Of a stretch of DNA of 6,495 nucleotides, positions 1-4,237 are shown one piece after another. The notes under the pieces are model-generated. The model worked only from the letters and a program-made list of their open reading frames with translations. It did no database searches and was not told the DNA's origin. The position numbers and the translations under genes were made by a program. Source of the DNA: Desulfocapsa sp. (GTDB lineage Bacteria; Desulfobacterota; Desulfobulbia; Desulfobulbales; Desulfocapsaceae). Where the stretch lies: NCBI GenBank assembly GCA_029934815.1, contig JAOZLM010000029.1, forward strand, positions 1 through 6,495, given 5' to 3'. The first letter of the stretch is position 1. Each line of letters starts with the position of its first letter.

Positions 1-62
1 GGAATGACAGCGCTGGAGTTTTTTACGAGTTTGTCAAACTTATTAAACAATTGAATCGTTAG
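1..62 (+). CDS. Possible 3' end of an upstream gene (partial)
   Basis: Reading from base 3 gives about 19 codons ending in TAG at 60-62, with the C-terminal peptide ending VFYEFVKLIKQLNR. The mix of hydrophobic and charged residues resembles an amphipathic helical tail of a real protein. Another forward frame stays open for only 17 codons before a stop at 52-54, and a minus-strand frame is also open to the left edge, so the assignment is weak. The fragment is too short to name a family. It lies about 400 bases upstream of mraZ, so it would be a separate transcription unit from the dcw cluster. Confidence 0.3.
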   Translation, partial: NDSAGVFYEFVKLIKQLNR

Positions 63-382
63 GGAGCAATGTAACAGCTCGCAGGAAGTTTGCTTGGCAC
101 TATGCGACAAAAACTTGTCAGTTTACGACAATGATGTTTCCACCACTTTGCACCACCCTTAAAAATGTGAAAAAATATTACTATTTTCTGTCTTTGGCTA
201 ACAGTCATTGATATCAGCTGGTTTGGCCCTCAATAGGCTTGTTTTGCTCCTTGTTGCTAAGAGACACTTTGTGGTGGCCATGTACCATGGGTGGTGCCTT
301 CTTTGCTCGGATACGCCTTGTGGTGTGTTATTTTGTGTTTTTAGTTTTCCTTCCTAACACCCTATAGTTTCAATGAAAATAC
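63..382. other. Intergenic leader upstream of the dcw promoter
   Basis: No convincing coding frame is seen on either strand. The stretch is AT-rich around 160-190 and contains several GTGG motifs on the + strand (271, 274, 291, 320) and CCAC motifs (140, 143, 153) that resemble MraZ boxes. It also holds GACAA/TTGTC half-sites at 106-131 and a small inverted repeat, CCATG-TAC-CATGG, at 278-290. I see no strong rho-independent terminator for the upstream gene and no tRNA or riboswitch that I can recognise. Confidence 0.5.
140..160 (-). promoter_or_regulatory. Possible distal MraZ-like box pair
   Basis: Read on the minus strand this segment has GGGTGG and AAAGTGG with their GTGG cores exactly 10 bases apart (CCAC at 143-146 and 153-156 on the + strand). 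The core and spacing match those of the main operator at 422-466, but in the opposite orientation and about 270 bases upstream. Two boxes are few and the core is short, so chance is a real possibility. Confidence 0.22.
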
Positions 383-412
383 TTGACAATGTGTTTAGTT
401 TTGAGGTAGAAA
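383..412 (+). promoter_or_regulatory. Probable sigma-70-type promoter of the dcw cluster
   Basis: A perfect -35 hexamer TTGACA at 383-388 is followed after 18 bases by TAGAAA (407-412), a four-of-six match to TATAAT. Transcription would start near 419-421, directly before the GTGG boxes that begin at 422. This placement gives MraZ an operator immediately downstream of the start point. The promoter lies inside the longest possible mraZ reading frame, which is an argument against translation starting at 373. The -10 element is imperfect, so its exact position is uncertain. Confidence 0.5.
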
Positions 413-419
413 ATAGTTT

Positions 420-467
420 AAGTGGAGTAAAGTGGGTACAAAGTGGAACAGGGTGGCTGGTAGTGGG
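420..467 (+). promoter_or_regulatory. MraZ operator: five GTGG direct repeats
   Basis: GTGG occurs at 422, 432, 443, 453 and 463, giving spacings of 10, 11, 10 and 10 bases, or one DNA turn each. Flanks are also alike: AAGTGG or AAAGTGG for the first three boxes, GGGTGG for the fourth and AGTGGG for the fifth. MraZ is known in E. coli and other bacteria to bind short direct repeats with a TGGG or GTG core and 10-base period near its own promoter. Here the array sits just after the TTGACA promoter and just before or overlapping the likely GTG start of mraZ, which fits autoregulation of the whole cluster by blocking transcription. Confidence 0.72.
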
Positions 468-933
468 TGAGTCGAAAACCATAAAAAGCAGATTTCGCAG
501 CAAGTCTGAGCATAGTCTGGATACCAAGGGGCGCTTGAATTTACCAAGCCGTTTCCGTGATGTTCTGGCGCAATATGGCTCTAATATGCTGATCCTCGTC
601 CCCTGGAAACAGCATCTCCGTGTTTATCCCCTTTCCGAATGGGAAATCATGGAAGACAGGCTTATTGATCAGATTAAAGAACAGCCTGATCTGAGAGGCT
701 TTATCCGTATGCTTCTTTCTGGAGCAACGGACTGTAAAACTGACAAACAGGGGCGTCTCCTGCTCCCCGTATCTCTTCGCACTGAAATCAAAATGGGGAA
801 AGACGTAATTCTCACTGGAATGCGTGACTGGATCGAGATCTGGGATACTGATATCTGGATGAGTGAAATGAAGAGTACCCGTGAGACCTTTGATACCCTT
901 GATGAGGGGTTGGCTAAACTGGGTATCCTGTGA
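463..933 (+). CDS. mraZ: Transcriptional regulator MraZ
   Basis: MraZ is a ring-forming DNA-binding protein of the SpoVT/AbrB-like fold that controls the dcw cluster by binding repeats at its own promoter. From GTG 463 the protein has 156 residues, close to the usual 140-155. Both duplicated family motifs are present: D20-T-K-G-R24 (SLDTKGRLNLP) in the first half and D94-K-Q-G-R98 (TDKQGRLLLP) in the second. The frame is open back to an ATG at 373 (186 residues). I reject that start because no ribosome binding site precedes it, the extra residues are unlike the family, which normally begins just before the FRxxSEHSLD segment, and the stretch carries the promoter and GTGG boxes. AGGGTGG at 450-456 could serve as the ribosome binding site for GTG 463; it is also operator box 4. 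The start is less sure than the gene. The stop overlaps the rsmH start. Confidence 0.93.
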   Translation: MGESKTIKSRFRSKSEHSLDTKGRLNLPSRFRDVLAQYGSNMLILVPWKQHLRVYPLSEWEIMEDRLIDQIKEQPDLRGFIRMLLSGATDCKTDKQGRLLLPVSLRTEIKMGKDVILTGMRDWIEIWDTDIWMSEMKSTRETFDTLDEGLAKLGIL

Positions 934-1832
934 TGCAGGAATTATTCGGAGCGGCAAAGATTCATTGCTCAGTTTTATTGGATGAGTGCATTGAGTTCTT
1001 AAATCCTCAGTCAGGAAAAGTTTACATGGATGGAACCATGGGACTTGGCGGGCATACAGAAGGAATATTGCAGGCGAGTTCACCTGACGGCCGTGTGATT
1101 GCTTTTGACTGGGATGCAGCAGCCATTGAGAAAAGTCGTGAACGTCTGGCCGGTTTTGAAAAACGTTTTGAAATAGTCAGAAGAAATTTTTCTGAAATAA
1201 AAGAAGGTCTTGACGATTGCAGGATTGATACAGTTGATGGAATTCTGATAGACATAGGCCTCTCTTCCCTGCAACTGGATATTGGCGGCAGAGGATTCAG
1301 CTTTCAGCGGGATGAAGCATTGGATATGCGGATGGATATACGGCAGGAGCTAACTGCTGCATCCATTCTGGCAAACTGTAAAGAGCAGGAACTGGCGGAT
1401 ATCTTCTATTATTACGGGGAAGAGAAGCAGGCCAGAAGAATTGCTTCTTTTGTGGTTGAAGAACGAAAACAGCAGCCCATTGAAACATCGAAACAGTTGG
1501 CCGATCTGATTTCAAAGGCTGTGCCCAGACGGTTTCATCCCAAAAGGAAACATGTGGCAACGTTGGTGTTTCAGGCTCTTCGAATCGCAGTTAATACGGA
1601 GCTTGAAAACCTCTCAAAAATTTTAGACACAGCCGCTGACCATTTGAATCCGGGGGCTAGGTTTTGTGTCATCTCTTTCCACTCCCTTGAAGACCGGATG
1701 GTGAAAAGAAAATTTCGTGAAAACGATAAGTTTAAGGTGCTTACCAAAAAACCGGTAATGGCCTCGCAAAAAGAAAAAGAAATAAATCCACGATCAAGAA
1801 GTGCCCGCCTGCGGGTTGCTGAAAGAGTATAA
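933..1832 (+). CDS. rsmH: 16S rRNA (cytosine(1402)-N4)-methyltransferase RsmH
   Basis: RsmH (MraW) uses S-adenosylmethionine to methylate N4 of cytosine 1402 in the decoding centre of 16S rRNA. The protein has 299 residues from ATG 933, typical of the family (about 300-315). Visible motifs are the SAM-binding DGTMGLGGHTE (33-43), the conserved IDIGLSSLQLD segment, RGFSF and DMRMD in the middle, FQALRIAVNTEL (213-224), SFHSLEDR near the C-terminus and the end motif NPRSRSARLRVAE. The start ATG overlaps the mraZ stop by one base (TGATG), indicating translational coupling; a GTG directly before it at 930 is an alternative start. One oddity is that the usual HPATRTFQ segment reads HVATLVFQ (207-214), so its arginine is replaced by leucine. 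Confidence 0.97.
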   Translation: MQELFGAAKIHCSVLLDECIEFLNPQSGKVYMDGTMGLGGHTEGILQASSPDGRVIAFDWDAAAIEKSRERLAGFEKRFEIVRRNFSEIKEGLDDCRIDTVDGILIDIGLSSLQLDIGGRGFSFQRDEALDMRMDIRQELTAASILANCKEQELADIFYYYGEEKQARRIASFVVEERKQQPIETSKQLADLISKAVPRRFHPKRKHVATLVFQALRIAVNTELENLSKILDTAADHLNPGARFCVISFHSLEDRMVKRKFRENDKFKVLTKKPVMASQKEKEINPRSRSARLRVAERV

Positions 1833-1836
1833 GCAA

Positions 1837-1843
1837 AAGAGGA
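1837..1843 (+). promoter_or_regulatory. Ribosome binding site that sets the ftsL start
   Basis: AAGAGGA lies 5 bases before ATG 1849, just after the rsmH stop at 1830-1832. The frame is open further upstream to an ATG at 1801, but that start would overlap the end of rsmH and lacks a comparable site, so 1849 is preferred. Confidence 0.7.
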
Positions 1844-1848
1844 ATACC

Positions 1849-2217
1849 ATGATTATCAATCCATCAGCTCATACCGTTATTCCACGTAGAAACGCATTCA
1901 GAAAACGTAGCAGGATCAGAAGACAACAGGCATTAAGCTTACCTGGCGGAAAACCATTTTTCTTTGCTGTTAGTAAGATATTTTGTGGTGCAGCAGTTTT
2001 TTTGTTTCTCTCTTCACTCTGGCTCGGAAGCAGTATTCACCAGGTGGATGCACAAATCAGTAAAGTAGAAACGCAGCGGGATCAGCTGGTGAACTCAAAT
2101 ATCCTGATGCGTGCGAAAAAGGCAAATATGTTTTCTCCCGAGACTGTCGGTGTGATGGCGGGTGATCAGTTTGCCATTCATTTGCCGGGGGCCGGGCAGT
2201 ATAAATTTCTAAAATAG
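1849..2217 (+). CDS. ftsL: FtsL-like septal division protein
   Basis: This is a 122-residue single-pass membrane protein in the position that ftsL occupies in dcw clusters, between rsmH and ftsI. FtsL pairs with FtsB/DivIC through coiled coils and helps activate septal peptidoglycan synthesis by FtsW-FtsI. Visible parts are a strongly basic cytoplasmic N-terminus (RRNAFRKRSRIRRQQ, 13-27), one hydrophobic helix at about 44-63, then a short polar helix-forming segment (about 64-92) and a C-terminal tail of about 30 residues. FtsL sequences diverge greatly, so the call rests on topology, size and context more than on residues. The start is chosen for its ribosome binding site, 16 bases after the rsmH stop. 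The longer frame from 1801 would add 16 residues. Confidence 0.8.
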   Translation: MIINPSAHTVIPRRNAFRKRSRIRRQQALSLPGGKPFFFAVSKIFCGAAVFLFLSSLWLGSSIHQVDAQISKVETQRDQLVNSNILMRAKKANMFSPETVGVMAGDQFAIHLPGAGQYKFLK

Positions 2218-2232
2218 ATGACGCCGTGTTTA

Positions 2233-2282
2233 CACCCTTTTTACGAATTTATGTCACTTCATCATAAACTCAGCGAAGGGTG
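2233..2282 (+). other. Possible nested hairpin between ftsL and the ftsI-like gene
   Basis: CACCCTT at 2233-2239 pairs perfectly with AAGGGTG at 2276-2282. Inside it TTTATG (2248-2253) pairs with CATAAA (2263-2268) around a 9-base loop. In RNA this gives an outer 7-bp stem, an internal loop of 8 and 7 bases and an inner 6-bp stem. It is not followed by a run of T, so it is not a standard terminator. It could affect mRNA stability or translation of the next gene, whose start lies 46 bases downstream, but function is only inferred and the inner stem is weak. Confidence 0.3.
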
Positions 2283-2328
2283 AGTATCTGACAGTAAAAT
2301 GTATGTGTAACCGGTAGAGCTTGTTTCT

Positions 2329-4215
2329 ATGGCCAAAAAATCACGTCTTAAAACAAAATCTTCAAAAAGACGCTGGCCGTTGTTTGTTGTTCTGTTTCTG
2401 ATACTAACCGGGATTGCCGGTGCAGCATGGCTTAAGTATCAGCAGCAGTTGACCAATCTTGTTGAAGTGTGGCAGGAGACTTTCGATGTTCAGGAACAGG
2501 TTGCCACAAATGAGTTGCGCGGCATTATTTTTGACAGAAACTTTAAAGAGCTTGCTCAAACTCTGGAGCGGGTTTCCCTCTATGTGCGGCCAAGGGAAGT
2601 TACAAATCTTTCCAGAACTGCTGAGCAACTCTCGGAAACACTTGGCGTACCGGAATCAGAAATCCTTGATGCCCTGGGGCGTGATTCGCATCTTGTCTGG
2701 TTGCGCCGTGATATTGCACAAGTCGATGAAGAATTAGTGGCAAGCCTCAAGCTCCCCGGGATTTATTTTCACAGGGAGTTTGCCAGAAGTTATCCCGAGC
2801 AGGAAAAAGCCTCTCACCTGATCGGGTATTCGGAGAATGATCGAGGCCTTGCCGGGGCCGAGCATTATTACAACAACTTGCTTGATCATGGTTCCATCAG
2901 GCAGGCGGATCTGGCTACAATTGATCTGGAAGGGCTTGAACAGACCTTACCAAATGGGCATGATCTGGTTCTGACTCTTGATATGAAGATCCAGACCATT
3001 CTTGAGCATTATGTGGCAGGTCTTGGCCGGGAGATGGGCGAGGGGCGTATTGCTTCTTTGTTGCTTAATGCAGTTGATGGAAAGATTATAGCTGGTGCCA
3101 ATTATCCCAGTTACAATCTGAACAGTGTCTGGCAGCACGAACATGAAGTGTTGGGGTCACTGTTTTTCACACCAATGGTTATTCCTGAGGAAATAAGGAA
3201 ATTTTTTCGTATTGCCTCTCAATTGCAGGGCGGGTGGGAACAGGGAACGCAAATTTACCCGTGGAGTGTAACTTCAGGGAAAATGAATTTTGCCAGACAA
3301 CTCAGATTATGGGACAGATTGCAGTTATCCACTGATTTGCATGTAGATTTTTCAAGTGGAAAAAAGAAACAGACTTCGATTCCACAGTTTGTGAGTTGTA
3401 CCCCGGGAGAAGAATGCGGAGCAGTACCAAAAACGGCAACACCTCTGAAGGTTTTGCTTGGGATGACTCATTTGCTGAACGGCGGTAAGAAAGTTCAGCC
3501 CCACATTCTGGATCGAATTCTGGAGAAAAACAGCCAGAAAGAATATTTTTACAATGCTTTTTTACAAGATAGTGGTGGGCGGAATGTATTGCCCTCTCTT
3601 GTTTCTAAAGAACTTCGAACATTGTTGAAGGTAGATGGGAAGAGTGCTGTACTTGGTTCAAAAATCCTGAGCGGTGAAACCGTATCTTTGATTCCTGACT
3701 ATTCAGGTGGGCAATATGTAAGGGATCGGATGTCCATGGTGGTCATCACCGGAGTAAAGCCTGAACTGATGCTGCTTATGGTTTCACGGCAGAATAAACC
3801 GAATCCTGATGTACAGAAAGTACAGGATGCAGATTTTCTGATTGAAAAAATTGATTCTATTCTTCCTTCTATGGTCGCATTACAGCAGGTGAATCAAAAT
3901 ATTGCTGATATGATGGAGTTGCCTGAGCTTCAGGAAAAGAACTTTAATAAAAAGCAACGCAAGGGGAAGAACAGTTCTGAAACTCTGGCGAGTATCCTTG
4001 ATAAACACACTTTGCGTATGCCGGATTTAACAGGTTTTAGTCTTCGAAAAGGATTGCGGCTTTTGCAGCAAACGGAAATAACAGTGCAGGCCAGTGGTAC
4101 CGGACGGATTGTCAGTCAAAAGCCAGCTCCCGGAGCAGAGTTGAAAAAAGATGCAATAGTTCAATTAAAACTGGCAGCTGATTTGCCTTCGGAAAATGCA
4201 CCACCCACAAAGTAG
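2329..4215 (+). CDS. ftsI: FtsI/PBP-like protein with PASTA domain, catalytic motifs lost
   Basis: By position and layout this is the division transpeptidase FtsI, but it looks catalytically dead; the symbol is positional. The 628-residue protein has a basic N-terminus, one membrane anchor (about 16-35), RGIIFDRN (64-71), the pedestal-type region with DRGLAGAEHYY, the transpeptidase entry LTLDMKIQ (215-222), DGKIIAGANYPSYNLN, TPLKVLLGMTHLLNGG (from 371) and a PASTA domain (about 563-616). Aligned from the shared YN-x-N without gaps to E. coli FtsI as I remember it, the catalytic SxxK becomes E288-I-R-K291, keeping the lysine but not the serine. The SxN position has only TSGK (315-318), about 27 rather than about 52 residues later, and the KTG region reads KILSGET (445-451). 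Its only cysteines are C357 and C363. A lysine-rich linker joins the two domains. The weak GGTAGAG at 2313-2319 precedes ATG 2329, with an in-frame stop at 2308. The frame is intact, so decay by frameshift is not seen. Confidence 0.88.
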   Translation: MAKKSRLKTKSSKRRWPLFVVLFLILTGIAGAAWLKYQQQLTNLVEVWQETFDVQEQVATNELRGIIFDRNFKELAQTLERVSLYVRPREVTNLSRTAEQLSETLGVPESEILDALGRDSHLVWLRRDIAQVDEELVASLKLPGIYFHREFARSYPEQEKASHLIGYSENDRGLAGAEHYYNNLLDHGSIRQADLATIDLEGLEQTLPNGHDLVLTLDMKIQTILEHYVAGLGREMGEGRIASLLLNAVDGKIIAGANYPSYNLNSVWQHEHEVLGSLFFTPMVIPEEIRKFFRIASQLQGGWEQGTQIYPWSVTSGKMNFARQLRLWDRLQLSTDLHVDFSSGKKKQTSIPQFVSCTPGEECGAVPKTATPLKVLLGMTHLLNGGKKVQPHILDRILEKNSQKEYFYNAFLQDSGGRNVLPSLVSKELRTLLKVDGKSAVLGSKILSGETVSLIPDYSGGQYVRDRMSMVVITGVKPELMLLMVSRQNKPNPDVQKVQDADFLIEKIDSILPSMVALQQVNQNIADMMELPELQEKNFNKKQRKGKNSSETLASILDKHTLRMPDLTGFSLRKGLRLLQQTEITVQASGTGRIVSQKPAPGAELKKDAIVQLKLAADLPSENAPPTK

Positions 4216-4226
4216 TTTAGCCAAAC

Positions 4227-4230
4227 AGGA
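4227..4230 (+). promoter_or_regulatory. Ribosome binding site that sets the murE-murF start
   Basis: AGGA sits 7 bases before ATG 4238 and 12 bases after the stop of the ftsI-like gene. It supports ATG 4238 as the start of the fused Mur ligase gene, giving a somewhat long MurE N-terminus. Confidence 0.6.
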
Positions 4231-4237
4231 CAGTAAT

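Noticed and set aside
541..1083. A 180-codon open frame on the minus strand across mraZ and rsmH
   Set aside because: It lies wholly antisense to two clearly coding genes with recognised motifs, resembles no family I know and has no associated signals.
1801..1848. An earlier ATG for ftsL at 1801
   Set aside because: It would overlap the conserved C-terminus of rsmH and lacks a ribosome binding site comparable to AAGAGGA before 1849.
2329..4215. Calling the ftsI-like gene a pseudogene
   Set aside because: The frame is intact with ordered domains and a complete PASTA tail; loss is confined to catalytic motifs, which points to a changed role and not to decay.
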